A DNA stretch of 16,324 nucleotides from an uncultured Bacteroidales bacterium. GTDB taxonomy: Bacteria; Bacteroidota; Bacteroidia; Bacteroidales; Muribaculaceae. Positions 8,496 to 15,824 of this stretch are shown piece by piece. The position numbers and the translations under genes were made by a program. Position 1 is the first letter of the stretch. Each line of letters opens with the position of its first letter. The notes beneath the pieces were generated by a model that did no database searches, was not told the DNA's origin, and saw nothing but the letters and a program-made list of their open reading frames with translations. The stretch lies in contig UQDU01000045.1 of assembly GCA_900539915.1 (NCBI GenBank), positions 1 to 16,324 on the forward strand, written 5' to 3'.

Positions 8496-9178
8496 AGGCT
8501 TTTGCCCTCCTTGGCATCGTGGGCAGAGCTGCTGCCTGATATTTTGAGTCTGTGGTACATGACCGCAAGGTGGGCATAAATCGAGGTGTCCTGGACCACT
8601 ATGTCTTCGCGGCTCACTATGCGGCAGGGAGTGAAATTCCACAGAGCCCGGATGCCGGCATTGACCATCTGGTCGGCCACTGTCTGCGCATGCTCCACCG
8701 GGACGGCCAGAATGCCTATCTCAGCATGGAAATCATTGACGAGGTCTGAGAGCTGCTCCGGGTAGTACACGTTTACTCCGGCCCTGCGGCTTCCGGCTAT
8801 TGACGGATCGGTGTCTATGCCGGCCACTATGCGGAGCCCGAAACGCTGCAAGCCGCCGTCGGCAATCAGAGCCGCGCCGAGGCTTCCCACTCCGGCCATG
8901 ATGGCATTGTGGCTCTCACGGAATCCGAGAAACTCTCCCAGTCGCGAGGCGAGGGCTTTGACCTCGTATCCTATGCGTGTCTTGCCTTTTATGCCGAGAT
9001 ATGATAGGTCTTTTGCTATCTGTGAGGCGTCTACGTTGATCTGCCTGGATATGGCTGTCGATGACACAAACTCCACGCCGTTAGAGTGCAGGCGGTCTAT
9101 GTAAGCCAGATACCATGGGAGACGGCTTAGCGTAGGCTGCGGAAGCATTTCGTGGTGTATTGGGGTCTGTGGTGTCAT
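8492..9178 (-). CDS. rex: Redox-sensing transcriptional repressor Rex
   Basis: A 228-residue Rex. It is a dimeric DNA-binding protein that releases its operators when NADH rises relative to NAD+, controlling fermentation and respiration genes. The N-terminal winged helix includes PTLSRLPWYLAYIDRL (15-30), VSSTAISRQINVDASQIAKDLSYLG (38-62) and TRIGYEV (67-73). The Rossmann domain has GVGSLGAAL (96-104) as the nucleotide loop and GIDTDP (120-125), with VPVEHAQTVADQMVNAGIRALWNFTP (159-184) and a C-terminal swap helix IYAHLAVMYHRL (200-211). GVGSLG in place of GAGNLG is, as I recall, usual in Bacteroides Rex. A perfect promoter ends only 8 bases before this ATG, which would leave almost no leader; Met11 (start at 9148) is a plausible alternative. 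First gene of a likely rex / FAH-like / PorU-like transcript. Confidence 0.95.
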   Translation of the reverse strand: MTPQTPIHHEMLPQPTLSRLPWYLAYIDRLHSNGVEFVSSTAISRQINVDASQIAKDLSYLGIKGKTRIGYEVKALASRLGEFLGFRESHNAIMAGVGSLGAALIADGGLQRFGLRIVAGIDTDPSIAGSRRAGVNVYYPEQLSDLVNDFHAEIGILAVPVEHAQTVADQMVNAGIRALWNFTPCRIVSREDIVVQDTSIYAHLAVMYHRLKISGSSSAHDAKEGKSL

Positions 9179-9186
9179 AAAGCTAA

Positions 9187-9217
9187 CAAATTTACGCTTT
9201 TAATCGGTTACAACAAA
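9187..9217 (-). promoter_or_regulatory. Bacteroidota consensus promoter of rex
   Basis: Read on the minus strand, TTTG (9217-9214) is followed after exactly 19 bases by TAAATTTG (9194-9187), an exact match to the Bacteroidota -33/-7 form TTTG-N19-21-TAnnTTTG. Transcription should start near 9184. This is about 6 bases before the ATG at 9178, so either the mRNA is nearly leaderless or translation starts at the internal Met codon at 9148. Confidence 0.8.
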
Positions 9218-9279
9218 GCGTGTTGGGCAGTTTTAAACAGAATTGGTATTTCTTCGCAACCCCCCTGGGGCTTCACGTG

Positions 9280-12200
9280 CTATTCGCGGCCGCGGACTGC
9301 AAGTTTGCGCGACTCGGAGCTGTATTTCTCTCCGTCAGGCATGGAGATGGAAGCTCTGTAGACATATATGCCGGCAGATACGCGGGAACCTGCGTTAGTG
9401 GTCATGTCCCACGAAATCGGCTCGGTCATGTTGCCGTCGCTGTAGACGTGCTTGTCGGCCACCCATATTCTGCGTCCTCCGAGGTCAAATACCTCTATTT
9501 CCACATCAAGGTCCTTGTCCGGGCGGTCGTGGGTGACGTAGAAGAGGGTCTCTGATGAGGATGCGTTCGTCAGGGCATATACATCGATAAGCGTCGGGGC
9601 CACTGTGTCGTCAACCCAGAACTCTATGGTGCGACTGGTGCTGTTGCCGGTGTTGTCAAACACGGTCAGGGTGGCTGTATGGCCGCCTCCCGACAATCCC
9701 GACAGGGGATAGGCCAGAGATCCTGACGAGGTGGATGCGAAGTCAGGGAGGAAGTAGTCGGTCAGGTCCGACAGCACTTTGTATCCGTCGATGGTCAGTG
9801 TCATGGTGTGGCCTACGCCGCCGCTGCCGAGGTTGATGCCCAGGTTGTCATAGGCGTGGGCAAACAGGGTCGGGTTGGCGTCAACGGTGGAGGCGTTGGC
9901 AAAGTCGGCTCTGTTGAGGTACATCGTGTCGATGACCGGGGGTATGTCGTCGCTTATCTCAGGCTTGAATCCCGAGATGGTGAAGTCGGCGAATCCGCCC
10001 AGCGCATCACGCTCGCCTTTGGTGTCGACGGCATACATGCTGATGAATCCGGGACGGTTGTTGTTGGCGATGTCTATCGGCACGAGCATGTCCATGGTCC
10101 ATCGGCCGTCACGCACTGCTGCGCGGCCCTTGCTGAGCACCGGCCCTTGCACCTCATAGGTCTTGGTGGTGCTGACATCCTGGCCCAGAGTGGTCATGTC
10201 GGTCTTGGAGTCGTAGAGCGTGACCTCTATTTCTCCATTGAAGTCATCGAGTGGCTGCCCGGAGGTGGTGGCTACGGTCCCTTCGAGGCGTATATGTGAG
10301 CCTCCCTCGAGATACGGCGGCTCCTGGACGCTGCCGATGGGTTTGTCGTTGCCGTCGGTCACGTCTTTGAGCATGGTTAGGTCTACGGTGTTTGCCGGGA
10401 CGCTCTGTATCATGGCCGGGTCTCCGATGAGGATGTAGACCTTGGCCTCATAGCAGTTGTTGAAATCGTTTTTTGTCTTTTGGAATACCTCGCCCAATGT
10501 CATGGCGCGTCCCGAGGGGTGCGTCCGGCCTATGTTGCTGCTGAGGTATTTGACAAACTCTCCGTTGTGGTATATGGCCGCGCTTCGTGTCGTGGCTATC
10601 ACCGATATCGGCCCCTGTGGGTTGCGCCACATCATTTCGGCTCCTGAGAGGTTGGGGCCGTCGATCTGCGAATAATGGCAGCTGGCGGACACCACGATGG
10701 GCTTGCGACGCAGTGACATGGACTGCACGTAGCTTGTAGGCATGATGCCTACGCCGCCCCATACGGTCTGCGAGGAGTGCCCGATATAGATCATCCATGC
10801 GGTGCCTTCCTGGAGATTGCTTTTCACTATGTCGAAAGCCTTGACGGCTTTACCGTTTTCAAGCTTGTAGAAGTCTATGTAAGCCTTCGTGGCCATCAGT
10901 CCGTTGCCCACTCCGGGGTTGCCGGCGTCATAAGGCGATGTCCATGGCAGAGCTTTAGTTGCCGCTTCGGCATCTTCCTGAAAGTCAATCGTGTTGTCGC
11001 TGAGGTCGGTTATGTACATGACCTTCCCTCGCCACGAGGAGCGCGTATTGAGACCTCTCTCGTAGTCGATAATCTTCTTGACTGCTGCCGCGGCCATCTC
11101 CCGGTTGATTACCGGCAAGCGTCCGACGGCGATGCTCATGGCTGATTTGCCTAACTGGCGCATGGTGGTGGCTCCGTCTTCGAGCAAGCCGAACATGTCA
11201 TCGGTATGGAGGCTCTGATTGAATTCTATAAGCCCCAGGGTGTCGGACCATGCCGGCATGGCCGGATAGGCGCATTCGCCCGAGCTGGAGTTCTTGGTCT
11301 TCCGGCGGTAGTCCCACGTCGGACGGCCCATCACAAGGGCGTATTTGAGTTTTTTCTCAGGCCGCTCGTAGAACATTTTCAGCATCCTGCGCATGGCCTG
11401 TATGTCAGGTGTCCCCGAGCTGAATTCGTTATATATCTCGTCAAGGTTGGTTACCATTACGTCAAGCCCCTGCTTCTGCTTGCGGTATGCAGCGAGGTCG
11501 CAAGCCTCCTTGTACCACTGTGGCAGGGTGAATATCACCATGTCGGGGGTGGGGAGGCCGTGGATGTTTTGGTTGGGCGCATAGCCTATGATTTCGGGCT
11601 GTGGCATCCCTTCGGCTGATTGCCACGCCACGTAGCGTTTCCATTTTTGTCCTGAAGGGTAGTACCATCGGGCGCGGTCGCCGTCGGCTTGCACATTGAG
11701 CTGCGTGTAGCTGCGAGGGTCTGATACGTCCCAAACCCTGAGGTCGGCGCCGGCGCCGGCAATGGCGGCATTGGGCGACTGCAATGTGAAACTGAGCGAC
11801 GGGCCATTGAGCCTGAGGTGACGCAGATAGCTTATTTCTATGAAGTTGAGGTTGGCGCGGTCGATGTTGGCGGCCTGGTCGCACGACACCTTCACATTAA
11901 GCTGAGATGACTTGAATGAAGAGGAGGAGATGTACTCTCCGCTGCCCATGACGCCATAGACGTGGCTGTCGGAGTTGATCTGGCTTGCCGAGAATGTACC
12001 TGCCGGGAAGTCTTCGGAGTCGGTAGTGACCTGAAATTTGGTGAAATACGGCGTCAGAGTGGTATGGTGGAAAGCCGACACTCTCATCAATACCTTGTTG
12101 GGCGTGTTTTCTGCCACGATGTCAGGCATGTTGAATGCGACGGTCACGCCGTCATTCCCTTTAAGACTTTCGCCGAAATAGGCGTGACCGCTGGGGCTGG

Positions 12201-12759
12201 CCGACTCCAGCTCGAGATGGTGGAGCAGATTGTCACGGAAGTAGGTTGTTACAGAGGAGGATGTGCCTGTAGAGGCGGAGGTATCCTTGACCGGAGTGTT
12301 GCGAGGCTCGTCGTTTTCGGTGACGAAATAGTATGCCACATCGCTGAACGCATTGATGCGGTGGCTGGCGGCTCTGTTGTTTCTTGACTGTGACCACGAT
12401 ATGGGTCCGCGGGCATAGAACACCACGCCCTGCGGAGTGTGCTCGGAGGGTGACTGCGGCAGGTCGTCAATGACAAATTCGGGACTGAGCTGTTCGTGGA
12501 GCTGTTCGCCGCCATATCCGTATATCTTTACTTTGGATGGGTCTGAAAATCCCATCTTCCTTATCTGCTCGTTGGTCAGGCAGTAGGCTCCGGATGTCCG
12601 GACGCCGATTTTATACCATGTGCCTGATGCGAGGCGGCTGTTGTCGGCAAATTCAAACCTCGTGGCGCAGATGGCCGCGGGCGCGAACGCCAGCAGTATA
12701 AGTGAAAATAATAGGACGGATATATTGGCTCGTCGGGAGAGTCGTAGCAAGATTTTCAT
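9280..12759 (-). CDS. porU: Type IX secretion system sortase PorU-like protein (peptidase C25)
   Basis: A 1159-residue exported protein, within the normal PorU size range. Residues 1-32 form a signal peptide (arginine-rich start, hydrophobic 13-30). About 33-400 is the beta-rich N-terminal part with IYGYGGEQL, GVVFYARGP and NAFSDVAYYFVT. The C25 domain runs about 405-785: IYNEFSSGTPD (442-452), YALVMGRPTWDYR, a DDMFGLLEDG segment, VGRLPV, His661 in IYIGHSS, Cys694 in VSASCHYSQIDG, then SGAEMMWRNPQGPISVIATTR (705-725) and ILIGDPAM. This last stretch matches the PorU pattern well. Ig-like domains follow (about 815-1050), then a sorting-type C-terminal domain (about 1060-1159) with FDLGGRRIW and AGIYVYRA. 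PorU cleaves the C-terminal signals of type IX cargo at the outer membrane together with PorV, PorQ and PorZ, none of which is here. It lies 36 bases after the GH25 gene with no promoter signal, so the two are likely co-transcribed. It is clearly paralogous to the protein at 4256-7876 and is the better PorU candidate. Confidence 0.85.
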   Translation of the reverse strand: MKILLRLSRRANISVLLFSLILLAFAPAAICATRFEFADNSRLASGTWYKIGVRTSGAYCLTNEQIRKMGFSDPSKVKIYGYGGEQLHEQLSPEFVIDDLPQSPSEHTPQGVVFYARGPISWSQSRNNRAASHRINAFSDVAYYFVTENDEPRNTPVKDTSASTGTSSSVTTYFRDNLLHHLELESASPSGHAYFGESLKGNDGVTVAFNMPDIVAENTPNKVLMRVSAFHHTTLTPYFTKFQVTTDSEDFPAGTFSASQINSDSHVYGVMGSGEYISSSSFKSSQLNVKVSCDQAANIDRANLNFIEISYLRHLRLNGPSLSFTLQSPNAAIAGAGADLRVWDVSDPRSYTQLNVQADGDRARWYYPSGQKWKRYVAWQSAEGMPQPEIIGYAPNQNIHGLPTPDMVIFTLPQWYKEACDLAAYRKQKQGLDVMVTNLDEIYNEFSSGTPDIQAMRRMLKMFYERPEKKLKYALVMGRPTWDYRRKTKNSSSGECAYPAMPAWSDTLGLIEFNQSLHTDDMFGLLEDGATTMRQLGKSAMSIAVGRLPVINREMAAAAVKKIIDYERGLNTRSSWRGKVMYITDLSDNTIDFQEDAEAATKALPWTSPYDAGNPGVGNGLMATKAYIDFYKLENGKAVKAFDIVKSNLQEGTAWMIYIGHSSQTVWGGVGIMPTSYVQSMSLRRKPIVVSASCHYSQIDGPNLSGAEMMWRNPQGPISVIATTRSAAIYHNGEFVKYLSSNIGRTHPSGRAMTLGEVFQKTKNDFNNCYEAKVYILIGDPAMIQSVPANTVDLTMLKDVTDGNDKPIGSVQEPPYLEGGSHIRLEGTVATTSGQPLDDFNGEIEVTLYDSKTDMTTLGQDVSTTKTYEVQGPVLSKGRAAVRDGRWTMDMLVPIDIANNNRPGFISMYAVDTKGERDALGGFADFTISGFKPEISDDIPPVIDTMYLNRADFANASTVDANPTLFAHAYDNLGINLGSGGVGHTMTLTIDGYKVLSDLTDYFLPDFASTSSGSLAYPLSGLSGGGHTATLTVFDNTGNSTSRTIEFWVDDTVAPTLIDVYALTNASSSETLFYVTHDRPDKDLDVEIEVFDLGGRRIWVADKHVYSDGNMTEPISWDMTTNAGSRVSAGIYVYRASISMPDGEKYSSESRKLAVRGRE

Positions 12760-12795
12760 ACTTTATATAACGTTGGCATCTACCTGTTTATTGTG

Positions 12796-13560
12796 TCAGT
12801 CCAGTTCATCAAGCCATTGTTGCCAGGCTGCCGCCGACCCGTTGAACGTGTTGATGTCTACCTTGCCGTCTACTCCGCTGACACGTCCTATGTGGCTGAA
12901 CTGCCACAGTCTCATGTTGCCGGCTTCAGGTGCGCCTGTGAACGAGCATAGCCACAGGGGGTAGTGGGCGAACTGCTGGCTGAAGAATTTTTCAAATCCG
13001 TCTTTGTTGCTGTAGAGCATCACATGGTATCCGTGGGCCTCGAGGGTGTTGATCATGGTCTGTAGCCGGGTCAATATGTCGTGGGTCGTATGGTCGCGTG
13101 GGTTGCTCCACTCCTCCACGTCTATCACCACCGGCAGCTCGAGGCGGCGTCCCTTGATACTGTGCATCAGATTGAGGGCTTGCATGTATCCGCCGACATC
13201 GAATCTGAAGAAGTGGTAGGCGCCGACTTTCAGTCCGGCCTTGCGTGCCTTGCGGTAGTTTGTGGCGAAGTTCTTGTCTTTGAATGTGGCACCTTCTGTG
13301 GCCTTTAGAATCACGAAATCCATCCCTACGGATGCTACTTTGTCAAAGTCCACTACGCCGTTGTGTGCCGAAATGTCTATGCCTCTGACCGGGTATGCGG
13401 CAGGGTCGGGAGACACGATGACTGCTTCGCGCCACCACAGGTAGTAGGCGCACACGACTCCGGCCATTGCTGTCAGCATAAGTGCCAGCAGCAATATGAT
13501 CATGCGCAGACGCATGGTGCGCAGACGCATGGCTATCCGTTTAAGCAGTCGGTGGGTCAT
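12796..13560 (-). CDS. Membrane-anchored GH25 family lysozyme (muramidase)
   Basis: A 254-residue glycoside hydrolase family 25 protein, which hydrolyses the MurNAc-GlcNAc beta-1,4 bond of peptidoglycan. An arginine-rich N-terminus (to residue 19) is followed by one hydrophobic segment (20-43), a signal anchor or uncleaved signal that puts the enzyme in the periplasm. The catalytic barrel fills the rest: GIDISAHNG (60-68), ILKATEGATFKD (84-95), VGAYHFFRF (112-120), VVIDVEEW (144-151) with the conserved Asp147 and Glu149, MLYSNKDGFEKFF (181-193), LWQFS (218-222) and VDGKVDINTFNG (230-241). All expected active-site elements look intact. The start is uncertain: Met1, Met11, Met16 and Met20 all precede the hydrophobic segment, and a 15-base tandem duplication lies there. 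Autolysin, remodelling or defence roles are all possible. It precedes the porU-like gene by 36 bases; a long hairpin lies directly upstream. Confidence 0.92.
   Translation of the reverse strand: MTHRLLKRIAMRLRTMRLRMIILLLALMLTAMAGVVCAYYLWWREAVIVSPDPAAYPVRGIDISAHNGVVDFDKVASVGMDFVILKATEGATFKDKNFATNYRKARKAGLKVGAYHFFRFDVGGYMQALNLMHSIKGRRLELPVVIDVEEWSNPRDHTTHDILTRLQTMINTLEAHGYHVMLYSNKDGFEKFFSQQFAHYPLWLCSFTGAPEAGNMRLWQFSHIGRVSGVDGKVDINTFNGSAAAWQQWLDELD
13503..13532. repeat. 15-base perfect tandem duplication inside the GH25 gene
   Basis: TGCGCAGACGCATGG occurs twice in a row (13503-13517 and 13518-13532). On the coding strand the copies give the residues around MRLRT-MRLRM just before the hydrophobic anchor. 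It adds positive charge and an extra possible Met start, and looks like replication slippage. Confidence 0.9.
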
Positions 13561-13588
13561 CGGTCAGTAGTGGCGTGGGCACATATGC

Positions 13589-13654
13589 AAAAAAAACGAA
13601 AAAGCTGCCACTTGTGCTCTCCGCATGAAGCGGAGAGATGTGGTAGCTATTTCG
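13589..13654 (-). terminator. Long composite hairpin with T-tract upstream of the GH25 gene
   Basis: Inner arms CTCTCCGC (13617-13624) and GCGGAGAG (13630-13637) form a perfect 8-pair stem with a 5-base loop. Outer arms at 13597-13611 and 13640-13654 extend it by up to 15 pairs with two imperfect positions, across a small asymmetric bulge. On the minus strand it runs into TTTTTCG and then eight T (13596-13589). This is the shape of a strong intrinsic terminator for the lipoprotein transcript. It ends only 28 bases before the GH25 start, so it could also act as an attenuator for that gene. Confidence 0.75.
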
Positions 13655-13674
13655 TAATTAGAGTCGTGTCCTCT

Positions 13675-13697
13675 AAAAAGTCTGCTCTTTCGGCAGA
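13675..13697 (-). terminator. Short terminator directly after the lipoprotein stop codon
   Basis: On the minus strand TCTGC, a 7-base loop CGAAAGA, and GCAGA are followed by CTTTTT. The stem abuts the TAA stop at 13700-13698. It is weaker than the second hairpin 20 bases further on, so the transcript has two terminator-like structures in series. Confidence 0.65.
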
Positions 13698-13901
13698 TTA
13701 CTTAACGACAGCAGCAGAGTCAGCTACGACAGCAGCAGAGTCAACAACAGCAGCGTTGGTGTCAACAGTAGCAACTTCTTCGATAGCAACTTCTTCTACA
13801 GCTACAGTGTCAGCAGCTTCAGCAGCCTTGTCAGAGTTACCGCAAGCGGCAAACATAGAAGCACCGAAAGAAACAGCGAGGAGATAAACTAACTTTTTCA
13901 T
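13698..13901 (-). CDS. Small acidic repeat-rich lipoprotein, probably abundantly expressed
   Basis: A 67-residue protein starting MKKLVYLLAVSFGASMFAAC. This is a lipoprotein signal peptide with lipobox FAAC and lipidated Cys20; an upstream in-frame Met would add ten residues and spoil the signal, so it was not chosen. The mature part is about 48 residues of Ala, Val, Glu and Asp in short repeats: VAVEEVAIEEVA, then two copies of a seven-residue VADSAAV-like unit. The DNA shows the same repetition: an 18-base match at 13705-13722 and 13726-13743. Alanine is nearly always GCT and valine often GTT, unlike the GCC/GCG-rich neighbours, which is the mark of high expression. It has a perfect promoter, an A-rich leader just before the ATG and two terminators. 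No family function is known to me. Lipidation and anchoring in the envelope are confident; the role is unknown. Confidence 0.85.
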   Translation of the reverse strand: MKKLVYLLAVSFGASMFAACGNSDKAAEAADTVAVEEVAIEEVATVDTNAAVVDSAAVVADSAAVVK

Positions 13902-13955
13902 TTTCTTTTTTGTGATTAAATAATAAAACAAATTTGTTTAGCTTCAAAAACGTTG

Positions 13956-13986
13956 CAAAGGTATACCAAAAAGTTGGATTACCAAA
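13956..13986 (-). promoter_or_regulatory. Bacteroidota consensus promoter of the small lipoprotein gene
   Basis: On the minus strand TTTG (13986-13983), then 19 bases, then TACCTTTG (13963-13956): an exact fit to TTTG-N19-TAnnTTTG. The inferred transcript start near 13953 gives a leader of about 50 bases ending in an A-rich run before the ATG, a layout known from highly translated Bacteroides genes. Confidence 0.85.
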
Positions 13987-13992
13987 GTTTTT

Positions 13993-14039
13993 TTATGATT
14001 TTTTTGCCCTGACATCAGCATTTCTCAAAAAAATCATAA
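13993..14039 (-). terminator. AT-rich stem-loop after the SulP gene
   Basis: TTATGATTTTTTTG (13993-14006) and CAAAAAAATCATAA (14026-14039) are perfect 14-base inverted repeats with a 19-base loop, 25 bases past the SulP stop. Because both arms carry A/T runs it could stop transcription from either side. It also sits just upstream of the lipoprotein promoter, so it insulates that promoter from SulP readthrough. Confidence 0.7.
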
Positions 14040-14064
14040 TTTTTGTGTCGCAATCTGCATGTTT

Positions 14065-15777
14065 TTAACGTTTCTGTGCCGTCACGATGCTGTTTGCCAT
14101 CTTGACGGCGATGTTGATGTTATCGCAGATGTGGTCTTTGCCGAGGAGCTTGTCGATATTGGCATGCTCGAGGGTTTCGCGCACTTTGGGGACGACGCCC
14201 GACAGTACCACGTGGATGCCTTCCTGCTGCGACGAGAGGATGAGTGTCTCGAGGTTGTGGATGCCGGTGGAGTCGATAAACGGCACGAGGCGCATGCGTA
14301 TGATGCGCACCACGGGCCTCTCGCCCTGTCCCACACCTCCGAAGCCGTCGCGCATCAGTTCGTCGAATTTGGTAGCCACTCCGAAGAAGAACGGACCTTC
14401 GATTTCGTAGACCGACACACCCGGGAGGATGTCAAGCACTTCGTGGGCTGAGGCTTCGGTGCCTTCGGCCACGTCAAGCTGCTCGCTGTAGACGCGTATC
14501 TGGGTGTTTTCGGTCACGCGGCGCAGGAAGAGTATTATGGCGAGGAGCAGTCCGATTTCTATGGCTATGGTGAGGTCGAAGATGACGGTCAGCAGGAATG
14601 TGACCACCAGCACGGAGATGTCGCTCTTGGGGTTTTTGAATATGGCCCTGACGGTGCGCCATCCGCTCATGTTGTAGCTCACCACGATCAGCACGGCTGC
14701 CAGGCATGCCATGGGTATCTGGTTGATGAGGGGCATCAGGAAAAGGAATATCAGCAGCAACACTACCGCGTGGACCACGCCGGCCACGGGTGTGCGGCCT
14801 CCGTTGGTTATGTTGGTCATAGTTCGGGCTATGGCTCCGGTGACGGGGATGCCTCCGAAAAACGGCACCACTACATTGGCTATGCCCTGGCCTATAAGCT
14901 CGGTGTTGGAGTTCGTGCGGCTGCCGGTCACACCGTCGGCCACGGTGGCTGACAGGAGGCTCTCGATGGCGCCGAGGATGGCGATGGTAAACGCCGACGG
15001 CAGCAGCATGTTGATGGTGTTCATTGACAGGGTGAATCCGTGGGGCTGGGGGATGTCGGTGGCCATCTTGCCGAAGCGGTCGCCGATGGTCTCTACGCCC
15101 CATTCGGGCATGAACCCTTTGAGTATCCATACGGCCACCGATACTATGATGATGGCGATGAGTGCTCCGGGCAGACGTTTTGACACTTTAGGGGTGAGTG
15201 TGATGATGAGCAGTGACACTACGCCTACCACCAGCGTGGGTATGTCAATCTGGCCGAGGCTCTTGAAGTAGACTCCCCACTTGGGCAGAAACGCGGCCGG
15301 AACGTCCTTGAGGCCGAGTCCGAGAAAGTCGTTGATCTGGGTAGAGAATATCGTAAGCGCGATACCGGCGGTGAATCCTACCACGATGGGATATGGGATA
15401 AACTTGATGACGGTGCCGAGATGGAACAGTCCGAGGAGCACCATGATAAGTCCGGCCATCAGGGTGGCCACGGCCAGTCCTTCAAGTCCGAAGTTGGCGA
15501 TGATGCTGTAGACGATGACTATGAACGCTCCTGTGGGGCCGCCTATCTGTACGGAGCAGCCTCCGAGTGCGCTGACCAGGAAGCCGCCTATGATGGCTGT
15601 GATTAGTCCGATTGTGGGACTTACGCCACTGGCTATGCCGAATGCGATGGCGAGCGGCAGTGCGACGATGCCTACCACTATGCCGGCGATGAGGTCGTCT
15701 TTCAGTCGTGAGGCCGAATACCCCTTGAGCGAGGTCAGCAGTTTCGGCTTGAAGTCGATTGTGCCCGATAGTTTCAT
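14065..15777 (-). CDS. SulP/SLC26-family anion transporter with STAS domain
   Basis: A 570-residue inner-membrane protein of the SulP family, which moves sulfate, bicarbonate or other anions, usually with H+ or Na+. About 12-14 membrane segments fill residues 27-418. Family signatures include LPLAIAFGIASGVSPTIGL (40-58), GGCSVQIGGPTGAFIV (72-87), IPYPIVVGFTAGIA (127-140), AILGAIESLLSATVADG (266-282) and GQGIANVVVPFFGGIPVTGAIARTMTNITNGGRTPVAG (296-333). A cytoplasmic STAS domain (about 452-565) has the helix start FIDSTGIHNLE (500-510). The substrate cannot be told from sequence. The reading frame extends upstream to a Met at 15825, but those 16 codons are made from a GC-rich dyad and contain no transmembrane or family sequence. 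MKLSG at 15777 after an A-rich leader is the better start. It stands alone, between a tRNA terminator and its own stem-loop. Confidence 0.93.
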   Translation of the reverse strand: MKLSGTIDFKPKLLTSLKGYSASRLKDDLIAGIVVGIVALPLAIAFGIASGVSPTIGLITAIIGGFLVSALGGCSVQIGGPTGAFIVIVYSIIANFGLEGLAVATLMAGLIMVLLGLFHLGTVIKFIPYPIVVGFTAGIALTIFSTQINDFLGLGLKDVPAAFLPKWGVYFKSLGQIDIPTLVVGVVSLLIITLTPKVSKRLPGALIAIIIVSVAVWILKGFMPEWGVETIGDRFGKMATDIPQPHGFTLSMNTINMLLPSAFTIAILGAIESLLSATVADGVTGSRTNSNTELIGQGIANVVVPFFGGIPVTGAIARTMTNITNGGRTPVAGVVHAVVLLLIFLFLMPLINQIPMACLAAVLIVVSYNMSGWRTVRAIFKNPKSDISVLVVTFLLTVIFDLTIAIEIGLLLAIILFLRRVTENTQIRVYSEQLDVAEGTEASAHEVLDILPGVSVYEIEGPFFFGVATKFDELMRDGFGGVGQGERPVVRIIRMRLVPFIDSTGIHNLETLILSSQQEGIHVVLSGVVPKVRETLEHANIDKLLGKDHICDNINIAVKMANSIVTAQKR

Positions 15778-15807
15778 TTCTGTAATCTTTTTTACCTTTT
15801 TCCTCAA

Positions 15808-15824
15808 TGCCGCACTGTGCGGCA
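15808..15824. promoter_or_regulatory. GC-rich dyad in the SulP leader (operator-like or hairpin)
   Basis: TGCCGCACTGTGCGGCA is a perfect 17-base dyad: two 8-base arms about one central base. It lies 31 bases upstream of the chosen SulP ATG, next to a very AT-rich stretch (15825-15843) that probably holds the promoter. No exact TAnnTTTG box is visible there. A protein-binding operator or a short leader hairpin are both possible; I cannot tell which. Confidence 0.5.

Noticed and set aside
8496..8642. 49-residue N-terminal extension of the FAH-like protein (MEFHSLPHSEP...)
   Set aside because: It is rex coding sequence read in another frame; the ATGA overlap start at 8495 and the family N-terminus MKALVF are better supported.
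13593..13697. Possible CRISPR or small-RNA array in the hairpin-rich gap
   Set aside because: The repeats are single inverted pairs forming two terminators; there are no regularly spaced direct repeats.
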